Source of the DNA: Cupriavidus laharis
GTDB taxonomy: Bacteria > Pseudomonadota > Gammaproteobacteria > Burkholderiales > Burkholderiaceae
DNA length: 64,000 bases
Direction: 5' to 3'
NCBI RefSeq assembly: GCF_914271435.1
Contig: NZ_CAJZAI010000002.1
Location: forward strand, 699,242-763,241
The notes under the pieces were generated by a model, which worked only from the letters and a program-made list of their open reading frames with translations, had not been told where the DNA came from and made no database searches. This document shows, in pieces, positions 45,220 to 55,187 of this stretch; positions within the stretch are counted from its first letter, which is position 1, and each line of letters opens with the position of its first letter. The translations under genes were made by a program, and so were the position numbers.

Positions 45220-47532
45220 ATGACCCGCAATGAAGAAGTCGTCTCGCACACCGATGAAGGCATCGGACAGAAGGACGCGCCTCACGATGGTTGCTCTCAT
45301 GGGGAGGGTGGGCCTGGTCACCAGCACGCGCATCACTCCGGCGCCGTCGCAGCAGCGGAGCCTGGAACGCTGAAAGAACCAGGGAAGTATGTCAAACCGG
45401 TTGCGGAAGCGCCGGCCGGATCGGCCCCAGCCGGCACGATATACACATGCCCGATGCATCCGGAAATCCGTCAGGACCACCCAGGCAACTGCCCCAAGTG
45501 CGGCATGGCGCTCGAGCCGGTAATGCCGGGACTGGATGAGGAAGAGAATCCGGAGCTCACAGACTTCCGCCGCCGGTTCTGGTGGACATTGCCGCTCACG
45601 GTTGTTGCGTTCATTCTGGCCATGTTCGGTCACCGGCTGGGTTGGATGGAGGCCTCCACGCAGAGTTGGGTGGAGTTGGCGCTGGCGACTCCCGTGGTGT
45701 TGTGGGCGGGCTTGCCATTCTTCGAGCGCTGCGCCCGGTCATTCGTCAATCGCAGCCCGAATATGTGGACGCTTATCGGGCTTGGCACCGGTGCCGCCTA
45801 CCTCTATAGCGTCATCGCCACGGTCGCGCCCGGCGTGTTCCCGGATGCGTTCAGCGAACATGGGCGAGTCGGTGTGTACTTCGAAGCCGCGGCGGTCATC
45901 ATCTCTCTTACGCTGATGGGGCAGCTTCTCGAACTCAAGGCCCGGTCCCAGACCTCGGCTGCCATCAGGTCGTTGCTCGGCCTGGCACCCAAGACCGCGC
46001 GCCGCATCAGACCGGATAGGACGGAGGAGGATGTTCCCCTGACACACGTGCACGTTGGAGACATGCTGCGAGTCCGTCCAGGCGAGAAGGTACCTGTCGA
46101 CGGCGTGGTCACCGAAGGCTCGAGCTCGCTCGACGAGTCGATGATTACAGGCGAGCCCATACCGGTTACCAAGCGGGTTGGCGACCACGTCATCGGTGCC
46201 ACGATGAACACCACGGGCAGCCTTGTCATCACGTCCGAGAAGGTCGGCTCGCAGACCGTCCTGTCGCAAATCGTTCAGATGGTGGCTCAGGCCCAGCGTT
46301 CCAGGGCGCCCATGCAGCGCATGGCGGACAAGGTATCCGGCGTGTTCGTGCTTGTCGTCATTGGCATTGCGCTGTTGACATTTCTTGCCTGGGGATTCTT
46401 CGGGCCCGAGCCGAGCTGGGTCTATGGGCTGATCAATGCGGTTTCCGTACTCATCATCGCGTGCCCTTGCGCGCTTGGCCTGGCCACACCGATGTCAATC
46501 ATGGTCGCGAGTGGAAAAGGCGCTTCAAATGGCGTTCTGTTTCGGGATGCTGCCGCGATTGAGAATCTCCGGAAGGTGAATACGCTGATTGTCGACAAGA
46601 CTGGCACCCTGACTGAAGGCCGGCCGGCATTCGAACGCGCCATCGGGAACAACGGATTCAGCGAGGAGGAAGTGCTGAGGCTGGCGGCAAGTCTTGACCA
46701 GGGGAGCGAACACCCACTGGCAGCCGCCATTGTCACGGCTGCACGCGAGCGCAACCTGGCGCTTGAGAAGACGGAGAACTTCGAGTCCGGAACCGGCGTC
46801 GGCGTGCGCGGTGTGGTCGGTGGACGCAAGCTCGCCCTCGGCAATACGGTCTTGATGCAAACCGAAGGCGTCTCGACGGATGCGCTGACCAGGGACGCTG
46901 ACGCGCTGCGCGCTCAGGGCGCCAGCGTCATGCACCTGGCGGTGGACGGCGTGCTCGCGGGAATCCTGGCCGTGTCAGACCCAGTGAAGTCCACCACGCC
47001 TGAAGCCCTCGCAAGGCTCAGGGACGAGGGCATTCACGTGGTGATGGCGACCGGCGACGGCGTGGCGACAGCCAGGGCCGTGGCGGCGAAGCTTGGCATT
47101 GATGAGTTTCACGGCGAAGTGAAACCTGCAGACAAGTTGGCGCTGGTGTCAAAGCTGCAAGCCGAGGGCAAGGTTGTCGCGATGGCTGGCGACGGCATCA
47201 ACGACGCACCAGCGCTTGCCAAGGCGGATGTCGGCATCGCCATGGGAACCGGCACGGACGTCGCGATGAACAGCGCGCAAGTGACCCTTGTCAAAGGAGA
47301 CCTGCGCGGCATTGCCCGGGCACGGCAGCTGTCCGAGGCCACGATCCGGAATATGAAGCAGAACCTCGGCTTTGCCTTTGTCTACAATGCGCTGGGCGTT
47401 CCCCTGGCTGCGGGGGTCCTGTACGCGTCTACCGGGATGTTGCTGTCCCCCATGATGGCCGCGCTGGCGATGAGCCTCAGCTCCGCTTCCGTCGTCTCGA
47501 ATGCATTGCGGTTGCGCAAGGCGAGGATCTGA
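45220..47532 (+). CDS. copA: P1B-type copper-translocating ATPase
   Basis: 770 residues: a His-rich N-terminus ([15 protein letters not shown], 27-41), a heavy-metal-binding Cys domain (CPMHP, CPKCGM; Cys77, 91, 94), about eight membrane helices, the transport motif Cys415-Pro-Cys417, phosphorylated Asp459 in DKTGT, and [10 protein letters not shown]. It exports Cu(I), or possibly Ag(I), using ATP. The start at 45220 has AAGGAG 8 bases upstream; 45175 is also in frame. It is preceded by a CueR-like promoter. Confidence 0.92.
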   Translation: MTRNEEVVSHTDEGIGQKDAPHDGCSHGEGGPGHQHAHHSGAVAAAEPGTLKEPGKYVKPVAEAPAGSAPAGTIYTCPMHPEIRQDHPGNCPKCGMALEPVMPGLDEEENPELTDFRRRFWWTLPLTVVAFILAMFGHRLGWMEASTQSWVELALATPVVLWAGLPFFERCARSFVNRSPNMWTLIGLGTGAAYLYSVIATVAPGVFPDAFSEHGRVGVYFEAAAVIISLTLMGQLLELKARSQTSAAIRSLLGLAPKTARRIRPDRTEEDVPLTHVHVGDMLRVRPGEKVPVDGVVTEGSSSLDESMITGEPIPVTKRVGDHVIGATMNTTGSLVITSEKVGSQTVLSQIVQMVAQAQRSRAPMQRMADKVSGVFVLVVIGIALLTFLAWGFFGPEPSWVYGLINAVSVLIIACPCALGLATPMSIMVASGKGASNGVLFRDAAAIENLRKVNTLIVDKTGTLTEGRPAFERAIGNNGFSEEEVLRLAASLDQGSEHPLAAAIVTAARERNLALEKTENFESGTGVGVRGVVGGRKLALGNTVLMQTEGVSTDALTRDADALRAQGASVMHLAVDGVLAGILAVSDPVKSTTPEALARLRDEGIHVVMATGDGVATARAVAAKLGIDEFHGEVKPADKLALVSKLQAEGKVVAMAGDGINDAPALAKADVGIAMGTGTDVAMNSAQVTLVKGDLRGIARARQLSEATIRNMKQNLGFAFVYNALGVPLAAGVLYASTGMLLSPMMAALAMSLSSASVVSNALRLRKARI

Positions 47533-47564
47533 TGCCCCGGTCGTGCGCGCAGCCTCCTCGCACA

Positions 47565-48368
47565 TCACTCCGCAATGGCTCCGCTCAGCAGATGCTCCTC
47601 TGCATAGGGAAACACGATTTCCGGATTGGGGCGGACGAGTTCCGCGTCCTTGCCGGCATAGTGCAGACGGGACAGCAAATCCTTGATGACGCCGATGCGC
47701 GCCACGCGCTTGTCATCGGCACGCACGAGATTCCAAGGCACCACATCGTTGGTACGAGCAAACATCTCGTTTCGTGCCTTGCTGTACTTCTTCCAGAGCG
47801 ATACCGCCTGTTCGTCGATGGGACTGACCTTCCACTGCTTAAGCGGGTCCCGACGGCGCGACTCGATGCGCCGTCTCTGTTCCTCCTTGGTGATGTCCAG
47901 GTAGTATTTGATGAGGCTAATCCCGGAACGAACGAGCATCCCTTCGAATTCCGGGACGCTTGCCATGAACTCCTTATGTTCATCGTCGGTGCAGAAGCCC
48001 ATCACGTGTTCCACGCCCGCCCGGTTGTACCAGCTGCGATTGAAGAGCGTAAACTCGCCGGAAGCCGGGAGTTCAGCGGCATAGCGCTGGAAATACCATG
48101 AGCCTCTGTCGCGGTCGGACGGCTTGCCCAATGCGACGACGCGCGTTTCACGTGGGCTGAGGTGCTCAACGATGCGTTTGATCGTGCCATCCTTGCCCGA
48201 GGCATCCCTGCCCTCGAAGATGACCAGAATCCGGTCGTTGCAGCAGATGAAGTGCTTCTGCAGCTTGACCAGCTCAATTTGCAGCAGGTGGAGATTCTGC
48301 TCGTAGTCGTCACGGGAAATGGCGCTGACCTCGGGTGTGGGAATCTTACTGCTTGCCTTCATTTTCAT
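47565..48368 (-). CDS. ppk2: Polyphosphate kinase 2
   Basis: 267 residues, single-domain PPK2: Walker A GRDASGKDGTIKR, the DRDRGSWYFQRY block and the lid region with RRRDPLKQWKVSPID. It transfers phosphate between polyphosphate and nucleotides (usually polyP-driven NDP phosphorylation). Start ATG at 48368 behind AAAGGGAGCC. Its start overlaps the end of ftsH by 23 bases, so both are expressed together. It converges with copA. Confidence 0.9.
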   Translation of the reverse strand: MKMKASSKIPTPEVSAISRDDYEQNLHLLQIELVKLQKHFICCNDRILVIFEGRDASGKDGTIKRIVEHLSPRETRVVALGKPSDRDRGSWYFQRYAAELPASGEFTLFNRSWYNRAGVEHVMGFCTDDEHKEFMASVPEFEGMLVRSGISLIKYYLDITKEEQRRRIESRRRDPLKQWKVSPIDEQAVSLWKKYSKARNEMFARTNDVVPWNLVRADDKRVARIGVIKDLLSRLHYAGKDAELVRPNPEIVFPYAEEHLLSGAIAE

Positions 48369-50289
48369 GGCTCCCTTTCCTCGCATCGGACGCATCGTGA
48401 GTGGCTGGGTGGGGCCTTCCGGGTGTCAGCGGGGTGACTTTTTCAGAGAGCAGGAGCTCTAGCGCCGGCCGGTCGACGACCTCCCGTTCCAGGAGGAGCT
48501 TCGCCAGCACGTCAAGCTTGTGTCGATTGGCGAGCAGTGTCTGCTTCACCCGTTGGCCCGCATCGCCCAGAATTTTGCGAACTTCGGCATCAATGATTTG
48601 CGCGGTACTCTCGCTGTATTCCTTGCGTTCCCGATGCATCAACCCGGGACCGTTAAAGAGAGGGTTCGGTACGTCTTCATAAGTGACCAGTCCGAGCTGC
48701 TCGCTCATGCCGAACTGCGTAATCATCTGGCGGGCCATGTCCGTTGCCCGCTGCAGGTCATTCTGGGCACCGGTGGAGACATCGCCAAAGACGATTTGCT
48801 CGGCCATGCGTCCGCCGAGCAGCACATCGAGCCGGTCAAGCAGTTCGCTCTGCTTCAGCAGATAGCGGTCCTCCGTCGGCGTCTGCTGGGTATAGCCGAG
48901 TGCTGCAACGCCGCGCGGAATGATGGAGACTTTCGACACGCGGTCGGCGTGCGGCCGCGATTCCGCCACGATGGCATGCCCCGCCTCGTGGTAGGCGATG
49001 GTTTCCTTCTCCTGGGGATTCATCACGCGATTCTTCTTTTCCAGGCCACCAACGATTCGGTCCAGTGCCTCGTCAAAATCCGCCATATCCACGGCATCCT
49101 TGCCTTTGCGCGCCGCAAGCAGAGCGGCCTCATTGACGAGGTTGGCAAGGTCCGCACCAGCAAATCCAGGAGTGCGGGCTGCCAGGTTTGTCAGGTCGAC
49201 AGTGGGAGCGAGGACAACATTCCTGACGTGCACCTTGATGATCTGTTCGCGGCCCTTCAGATCGGGCCGGTCCAGCACGACATGGCGGTCAAAACGACCT
49301 GGCCGCAACAGGGCAGGGTCGAGAATTTCGGGCCGGTTGGTGGCGGCCATGATGATGACCCCCTTGTTGGTGTCAAAGCCATCCATCTCAACCAGGAGCT
49401 GGTTCAGGGTCTGTTCGCGCTCCTCGTTGCCTGACACGGCGCTGAGCGCGCGGGTCTTGCCCAGCGCGTCGAGTTCATCGATGAAGATGATGCAGGGCGC
49501 CTTGGTCTCGGCCTGGTTGAACAGGTCCCGCACGCGTGCCGCACCCACGCCGACAAACATCTCGACGAAGTCCGAGCCGCTCATGCTGAAGAACGGGACG
49601 CCGGCCTCGCCCGCTACAGCCTTTGCCAGCAGTGTCTTGCCCGTGCCCGGCGCCCCAAGAAGCAATACACCCTTGGGAATCTTGCCGCCCAGGCGCCGGT
49701 AGCGCTGAGGGTCCTTCAGGAAATTAACGATTTCGGCCAGCTCTTCCTTCGCCTCGTCGATGCCGGCGACGTCGGCAAGAGTGACGCCGGTTTCCTTTTG
49801 CATGTAGACCTTTGCCTTGCTCTTGCCAATTTCCATCATCCCGCTGGCGGCGCCACCCACGCGTTTGATGAGAAAACTCCAGACCGCAAAAAGAAGCATT
49901 GCAGGAACAATCCAGGACAACAGCGTGCCAATCCACTTGTTGTCGGCCTGGCCAACGAACCGGACCCTGGCAGCTTCGAGTTCCTCGACCAGATTCGGGT
50001 CATTGACCCGGAGCGTTGAAAACGGGTGGTCCCCCTTACCCTGGCGCTGCATCTCTTCGACCTGTTGCCTGGGAAGCAGATTCTCGATGCCATCAGTGTT
50101 GACCGTACCTGTGATGGCCGCCTCTCCAACGGTAATGTCCTTGAGCTTGCCTGCCTTGAGCAGGACCTTGAAGTCGCTGTAAGGCAATGTCTGGACATGG
50201 GGCGAGAACAGGACACTCTGAAGGAGGAGCATCGCCGAGACGGCAAGGAGCACATACCAGAGGGAAAACTGCTGTTGGCGGGGTTCCAT
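48346..50289 (-). CDS. ftsH: FtsH ATP-dependent zinc metalloprotease (extra copy)
   Basis: 647 residues: two N-terminal membrane helices (about 8-28 and 121-141), AAA+ domain with Walker A GAPGTGKT (212-219), Walker [10 protein letters not shown] and SRH, and the zinc site H434EAGH438. It is an inner-membrane protease for quality control. Linkage to ppk2 and a metal ATPase, and the C-terminal tail ending [13 protein letters not shown], mark it as an accessory FtsH rather than the usual ftsJ-ftsH locus. RBS is not obvious; ATG at 50289. Confidence 0.93.
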   Translation of the reverse strand: MEPRQQQFSLWYVLLAVSAMLLLQSVLFSPHVQTLPYSDFKVLLKAGKLKDITVGEAAITGTVNTDGIENLLPRQQVEEMQRQGKGDHPFSTLRVNDPNLVEELEAARVRFVGQADNKWIGTLLSWIVPAMLLFAVWSFLIKRVGGAASGMMEIGKSKAKVYMQKETGVTLADVAGIDEAKEELAEIVNFLKDPQRYRRLGGKIPKGVLLLGAPGTGKTLLAKAVAGEAGVPFFSMSGSDFVEMFVGVGAARVRDLFNQAETKAPCIIFIDELDALGKTRALSAVSGNEEREQTLNQLLVEMDGFDTNKGVIIMAATNRPEILDPALLRPGRFDRHVVLDRPDLKGREQIIKVHVRNVVLAPTVDLTNLAARTPGFAGADLANLVNEAALLAARKGKDAVDMADFDEALDRIVGGLEKKNRVMNPQEKETIAYHEAGHAIVAESRPHADRVSKVSIIPRGVAALGYTQQTPTEDRYLLKQSELLDRLDVLLGGRMAEQIVFGDVSTGAQNDLQRATDMARQMITQFGMSEQLGLVTYEDVPNPLFNGPGLMHRERKEYSESTAQIIDAEVRKILGDAGQRVKQTLLANRHKLDVLAKLLLEREVVDRPALELLLSEKVTPLTPGRPHPATHDASDARKGSHENEGKQ

Positions 50290-50573
50290 GAGGGGGTTCT
50301 TGTGTCGTTGCCGGTTCGGAAGGCATGAAGATGTGCATCAAGGACAAGCGGTCAGCAGAAGGTACGGAAAAATTTGGTTGACGCCCCACCCTCACGGGCG
50401 ACCAGTTGGCCGCAACGTGGGGATTGTTTTATTAGTCTCGGCTTCAGATGAATCTGGCTCTTGATGCAAATCAAGAAATGGGGCCATTGGAAGAAGGCGG
50501 TTCTGCCTGAAGATGAACGATAGAGCATCTGCATCGCCACTACCGTCATCAGGAAGTGCGGCTACAGCCGCGG

Positions 50574-50775
50574 TCATGGGCTTGGGGCAAGCCGAGCGTG
50601 TGCTGCGTGGAAATCGTTGCAGATCGACCAGCCGACAATCTCCCGATTGAACAGGCCCAGGACGACGGCCAGATATAGCCCCCTCATTGGTCCAGATGTA
50701 CGTGATTGATGTCCGATGTGAAAACCTGGCTCGGCGCCATCGGCGCGAAGTTTCAATCCAGCCAATCCAGGCGGA
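50574..50775 (-). pseudogene. IS3-family transposase (OrfB) relic
   Basis: Two minus-strand frames together give FAPMAPSQVFTSDI(T/N), a gap, then LYLAVVLGLFNREIVGWSI. This is the DDE-domain start of IS3-family OrfB proteins (the usual form is Asp-Ile-Thr-Tyr, then YLAVVxDLxSRxIVGW). The frame breaks and both ends are missing. No terminal repeats are seen nearby. Confidence 0.7.
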
Positions 50776-50838
50776 CTTCACAGGAGGTCTATATGAACGC
50801 GTCCCTGCCCGCCGCCCAGTTGGATGTTGCATTTGCCA

Positions 50839-51831
50839 TCAATCGGTCTGTTGCACATTGGCAAAGCAGCCGGTCCCGATCGTGCGCAGCGCATCGCCGT
50901 CGCGTACGACGAAGAGTGCGTCGAGGCGACGGCGCTGAGCATAATCTCGCCCCGCCTGCGCGCCGAGCACCAGCAAGGCCGTCGCGTAGGCGTCCGCGTC
51001 CGCGCATGTCGGTGCAATGACTGTCACCGACGCAACGGCACTGCACAGTGGCGCGCCGGTTCGGGGATCCATTGTGTGCGAGACACGCGCACCGTCGATG
51101 TCAGCCCAATGGCGGTAGTCGCCGGACGTCGCGATGGCGGCGTTGCTCAGTTCGATCACGGCCATTGCGGCGTGCCGCTCGTCATCCGGGGCCTCAAGCG
51201 CAATCGCCCACTGCGACCCATCCGGCTTGCTTCCGCACGCGCGCATTTCGCCGTCGATGCCGACAAGCCATGAGCCGATCCCGTGCTCGCTCAACACGCG
51301 CGCAAGCTCGTCGACGCCGAATCCTTTTGCCATGCCGCACAGATCCAGCGCAACGGGTCCCCGCCTGCGCACCCGGCACCGTTGCACGTCCACGTCGATC
51401 AGTTCGCTCGCAGACGGGCATGGGCTCGCCTGCGACGTGTCCACCGCGCCCGGACGATGTGCACGCTGCTCGCCCGTTGGCCCGAAACCCCACATACCGA
51501 CAAGGTCGCCGACGCCGATGTTGAAGGCGTTGTGCGTATCGCTGCCAATCTCCAGCGCACGTGCGAGCAAAGCCGCGAGATTCCTGGACACCGGCACCCA
51601 GCAGCCCAGCTCGGCACGATTCAGCCGCGACAGGTCGGAGTTTTCCTTCCAGTTCGACATCTGCTCGTCAACCGCGCCAACCGCTGCGGCAAGCCGCGCC
51701 GCCAGTTCTTTTTCATCCGTCGTCGGCGACGCATGGAAGGCCGCCGTGTAGCGTGTTCCCATCGTCGCTCCGCTCACGCGCCAAAGCTTGAGTTGCGTAT
51801 CTGGCAACGCCTCAATAGACATCTTCGACAT
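50839..51831 (-). CDS. apbE: FAD:protein FMN transferase (ApbE family)
   Basis: 330 residues with ApbE blocks: MGTRYTAAF near the N-terminus, MSNWKENSDLSRLN, LDLCGMAKGFGVDELA, and a C-terminal HTMDPRTGAP and ADAYATALLVLG. ApbE transfers FMN from FAD to Ser/Thr of target proteins; here the target is probably the DUF2271 protein. No signal peptide or lipobox is visible, and a stop lies five codons upstream of the ATG, so the N-terminus is not simply mis-assigned. It overlaps the flavoreductase gene by 20 bases. Confidence 0.88.
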   Translation of the reverse strand: MSKMSIEALPDTQLKLWRVSGATMGTRYTAAFHASPTTDEKELAARLAAAVGAVDEQMSNWKENSDLSRLNRAELGCWVPVSRNLAALLARALEIGSDTHNAFNIGVGDLVGMWGFGPTGEQRAHRPGAVDTSQASPCPSASELIDVDVQRCRVRRRGPVALDLCGMAKGFGVDELARVLSEHGIGSWLVGIDGEMRACGSKPDGSQWAIALEAPDDERHAAMAVIELSNAAIATSGDYRHWADIDGARVSHTMDPRTGAPLCSAVASVTVIAPTCADADAYATALLVLGAQAGRDYAQRRRLDALFVVRDGDALRTIGTGCFANVQQTD

Positions 51832-54022
51832 AGCGTCCCTGCGCTCTCAGTTGTGCGACGGACAAGCCGGTATCCGTCAGAATGCGTTCCCACGCCTGCG
51901 CGACACCCTCCGCCATCCTGCGGCCGCCGCACACCATGATTTGCGCGCCGTGCGTCACCAGGGTGCGCAGGCTCTGTGCATCGGCGACAAGGCGCTCCTG
52001 TACATAACTCCGGCTTCCGGAACGAGAGAAGGCCGTCGTGAGTGCCTGCAGCCGCCGGTCGGCTACCAGGTGCCTGAGTTCGTCGCGGTACAAGAAACCA
52101 TCGTCAGCATTGCGCGCACCGAAATACAGGTGCATCGGACGGCGGGCCGCGTTGTGCCGGATGAAACCGATCAGCGGACCAATCCCGGTACCCGCCCCGA
52201 TCAGGATCACGGGCGTGCTTCCGGCACTTGGCCGAAAGCACGCATGCGGCCGCATGAATGCCTCAATCGTTTCGCCTGGCTGCAGGCCTGTGAGATACCC
52301 GGAGCACACGCCGTTCGGATGACGCCGCACGCAGACCTCGGCCAGGCCGTCCGCCGTCGCGCTCGCGAGCGAGTAGTACCGGGGCGAGGTAGCGCCCGGT
52401 GGCACGACGCCGAGCAGATCCCCCGTCTCGAACCGGGGCAGCCGCGGCCGTAGCAGGGTGGCCCAGGATCTTGCCCCCTCGGCAGGCATGAAGCGCAACA
52501 CCGAAGTCATGTCCTCCGGATCCGCACCATAGTCGTCACGTGAGACGAGCTTGAGCGGTATCGTGGGCGGCAGCAATGGCGTGTAGCGGATATCGAGCGA
52601 CACGCCGAGCCTTTCGGCGAGCCCCGTGCACCACTGCCGGAATTCGGGTTCAGACTGCCGGTCAACCGTGCCCGGATCGGTCAGTGCTTCCAGCCCCCTG
52701 GCGGTCAGTGCGTCGTGAACCGTTCGCGCATAGCCGCAAAAATGAGGAAACTGGCGGTCGCCGAAGCCCAAGACCCCGAACGCTACCCCGCCGGGGATCG
52801 TCAGGCGCTCGAGCTTCGGCAGGAATCGCACAGCGCTCTCCGGTGCATCGCCGTCACCATAGGTCGCAGTCAGGACCAGCAGATACCGCAGGCTGCGGTA
52901 GCCGGCTGCAAAATCGTTCATCGGCGCTACATGCACGCGAAGGCCAGCCCGGGTCAGCGCTGCATGCAGCGCCGAAGCAAAGCCCCACGTGCTATTGCCC
53001 TCGGTGCCCACCAGCAACACGGTATCCGCGTCGCGTGCCGGCACGTTGCCAGCGAGCTTCGGCATGGCCCGTCGACGACGCAGCCACAGCAGCAGGCCGG
53101 TTGCGGCCAGCAACGGCACCGACGCCGACGATGCGCCGAGGATCAGCCCGAGCCACCATAGCCCTTCGCCCGTGTGCAGCATGCGGACAACCCCATGCGC
53201 ACGTTGCCAGGCGTCGGCCGGCTGAAAGGCAAGCCATCCGCCTGACGATGGATCGACATAACCGATGCCATCCGTCGTATTCACCTCGATGAGGCTGGTT
53301 GGGTCGGCCGCGTTGGCAAACGTCAGCTGGCGCAGGCTGGAGACATCTATTGCCAGTGCGGGCATCTGCCGCAACGGCATCGGCGGTGTGGTGATTGCCG
53401 GAACGCTGAGGGCGGGCTCCTGCGCGCCGCCTTCGGGAATCACGCCGAACGTCGTCAACGACATGAAGACCCCGGTCATCGCCGATAGCGTGAGGCCGGC
53501 AAGCGCGGCGCGTGCAGTTTCGTTGTGCAGCCGCTGCAACCCGTCACCCCGGACCGGGGCCAGGATATGCTTCCAGCCGCCCATCCGGCGTGCGAGCAAT
53601 ACAAGCCCGGTCAACGCGGCGAACAGCATGAAGGCCGCCGTCGCACCGGTTGCGATCCGGCCAGCATCACCGAGAAAGAGCTTGCGGTGCAGGTTCTTCA
53701 GCCACCGCTCGACTGGCGAGGGGCGATAGTCGCCGACGGCCTTGCCGGTAGCGGGATCAATGATCGATGCACGCTGTTCGCCGTTGGCCTGGTAGTACGC
53801 GATGATCGCCCCTGACGGCCGGCGTATGAGTGTTTCGACGTCGGGCACCGAGGTGCTCACGCGGCTGGCGAGCGTCGCAACGCTCAGCGGATCCTGGCCT
53901 GGACGGACGGCACTTGCGCGCTCAAGTGCCGGATTCACCGATAGCACCGCGCCTGTCAGGGCGACGATCGTCATCAGCAATGCGGCGACGAGACCGGGGA
54001 TGGAATGGAGCTTGCGTAACAT
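51812..54022 (-). CDS. PepSY-domain membrane flavoreductase (CysJ-like C-terminus)
   Basis: 736 residues. The N-terminal half is a PepSY/PiuB-type membrane module: helices near 8-28, 128-150, 170-195 and 280-312 around a periplasmic PepSY region. The C-terminal half is a flavodoxin domain (about 330-470), an FAD domain (YYSLASATADG) and an NADPH domain (GAGTGIGPLIGFIRH). It should move electrons from cytosolic NADPH across the membrane to periplasmic acceptors such as ferric chelates or the flavinylated partner. It follows the DUF2271 gene (25-base gap) and precedes apbE. Confidence 0.87.
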   Translation of the reverse strand: MLRKLHSIPGLVAALLMTIVALTGAVLSVNPALERASAVRPGQDPLSVATLASRVSTSVPDVETLIRRPSGAIIAYYQANGEQRASIIDPATGKAVGDYRPSPVERWLKNLHRKLFLGDAGRIATGATAAFMLFAALTGLVLLARRMGGWKHILAPVRGDGLQRLHNETARAALAGLTLSAMTGVFMSLTTFGVIPEGGAQEPALSVPAITTPPMPLRQMPALAIDVSSLRQLTFANAADPTSLIEVNTTDGIGYVDPSSGGWLAFQPADAWQRAHGVVRMLHTGEGLWWLGLILGASSASVPLLAATGLLLWLRRRRAMPKLAGNVPARDADTVLLVGTEGNSTWGFASALHAALTRAGLRVHVAPMNDFAAGYRSLRYLLVLTATYGDGDAPESAVRFLPKLERLTIPGGVAFGVLGFGDRQFPHFCGYARTVHDALTARGLEALTDPGTVDRQSEPEFRQWCTGLAERLGVSLDIRYTPLLPPTIPLKLVSRDDYGADPEDMTSVLRFMPAEGARSWATLLRPRLPRFETGDLLGVVPPGATSPRYYSLASATADGLAEVCVRRHPNGVCSGYLTGLQPGETIEAFMRPHACFRPSAGSTPVILIGAGTGIGPLIGFIRHNAARRPMHLYFGARNADDGFLYRDELRHLVADRRLQALTTAFSRSGSRSYVQERLVADAQSLRTLVTHGAQIMVCGGRRMAEGVAQAWERILTDTGLSVAQLRAQGRYVEDVY

Positions 54023-54047
54023 CGGGCACCTCCTGGCCTGCCCCTGG

Positions 54048-54515
54048 TTACAGTGAATAGCGGAACGACTTCACATAGCCGCTCCCCTTGACCGTCTTGT
54101 TCGCGCCCGAAGTAGTCAGCGGCACGACGACCTCGGACGGGTATTCCTTCATGTCCTCGACCGCCGTGTCGATGTGGACCTCATATCCGGCGTCGATCAG
54201 CGCGTCGGACAGATCCAGCGTCGCACGCAGCGTCTTGCCTGCGCCGACGCTGGCGCCGGTAATGCCGTCTACCTTTGCGGTGCCGCCCGTGGCGCGATAC
54301 CAGTCGCGCAGGTGCCGGTAGTACTTGGCTTTGCGCCCTGCCACCCACAGCGTGCCCTGGTACCGTCCGGCGCGATCGGTGACATACATGGCAACGTAAG
54401 CGCCATCTCCCCCGTAGTTCGACAGTTGCGTTTCGAACGAGACCTGACGCGCGGATGCCAGCGAAGGCGCGGCAAGCGCGCCGGCAAGCACGGCGATCGG
54501 GAATGCATGTTTCAT
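54048..54515 (-). CDS. Periplasmic DUF2271 protein with flavinylation-like motif
   Basis: 155 residues: a signal peptide (MKHAFPIAVLAGALAAPSLASA) and a beta-rich DUF2271 domain (QLSNYGGDGAYVAMYVTD, GTLWVAGRKAKYYRHLRDWY). The segment D83-G-I-T-G-A-S89 fits the ApbE target pattern Dxx(S/T)GA(S/T), in which the last residue carries FMN. With ApbE and a transmembrane flavoreductase in the same operon, it is probably a periplasmic FMN electron carrier. Start at 54515 chosen for the signal peptide and AGGAGAATCC. Confidence 0.8.
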   Translation of the reverse strand: MKHAFPIAVLAGALAAPSLASARQVSFETQLSNYGGDGAYVAMYVTDRAGRYQGTLWVAGRKAKYYRHLRDWYRATGGTAKVDGITGASVGAGKTLRATLDLSDALIDAGYEVHIDTAVEDMKEYPSEVVVPLTTSGANKTVKGSGYVKSFRYSL

Positions 54516-54627
54516 CTGGATTCTCCTGATTTGGGCAAAAGGGGGGCATCGCACCCATCGCATTGGCCTGCCGCTGCTTCAGCAGGACCAACGCCGATGA
54601 GGTACGCGGTGCGTCGGCAATAAGGGG

Positions 54628-55044
54628 TCAGCGGATCTGGACCTGGGGCTTCGTGCCTGGCTTCAGCAAGCCTTCGGGGGGTGCGTCAGCCGGTGGCTTG
54701 CCAGCATTCGCGTCCGGCAGGCGTCCGCGTGCTCCGCCGTGGTCGTCGTCTTCACGCTTCATGCGGACGATTCCAAGGGTGACTGGATCAAGTTTTGCCT
54801 TGAAACGCCGGCCATCGGCATCATGCCCCTTGACCTCATAGCAACCGTCGTCGATCCTGAGCCTGTCGATCTGCCAGCCCTTTTGCTGCGCCATCGCCCG
54901 GACAGCGTCACGCGGCTTCCAGGCGTTCACCGGCGCCTCGCAATCGTCGCTGTCGTGCGCCTGTGCGGGATGCTGGATGCCGACAGCACTGACAAGTGCA
55001 AACATCGTGAGCACCAGGCTTCTGGCTATTCCCAGGTGTTTCAT
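54628..55044 (-). CDS. Secreted PepSY-domain protein
   Basis: 138 residues: a signal peptide (LVLTMFALVSAVGIQHPAQA) and a PepSY-like domain (WQIDRLRIDDGCYEVKGHDADGRRFKAKLDP), then a Pro/Gly-rich tail. The domain binds or inhibits partners outside the cell in other systems. ATG at 55044 has GGGAG at good distance. First gene of the minus-strand flavin operon, divergent from the response regulator with a 143-base shared promoter region, which suggests direct control by that system. Confidence 0.82.
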   Translation of the reverse strand: MKHLGIARSLVLTMFALVSAVGIQHPAQAHDSDDCEAPVNAWKPRDAVRAMAQQKGWQIDRLRIDDGCYEVKGHDADGRRFKAKLDPVTLGIVRMKREDDDHGGARGRLPDANAGKPPADAPPEGLLKPGTKPQVQIR

Positions 55045-55187
55045 GACTAACATCTCCCGTTCGCATCCCTGGACTCCACAATGCACCGGAAACCTGAAGC
55101 CAAGCTTGCGGACACAAAAAATTTTCTTCATGTTCGCGACAGGTTCGCGTGGCAAAGTCACGCGAGACACCTATCAGGAAGATCTTA

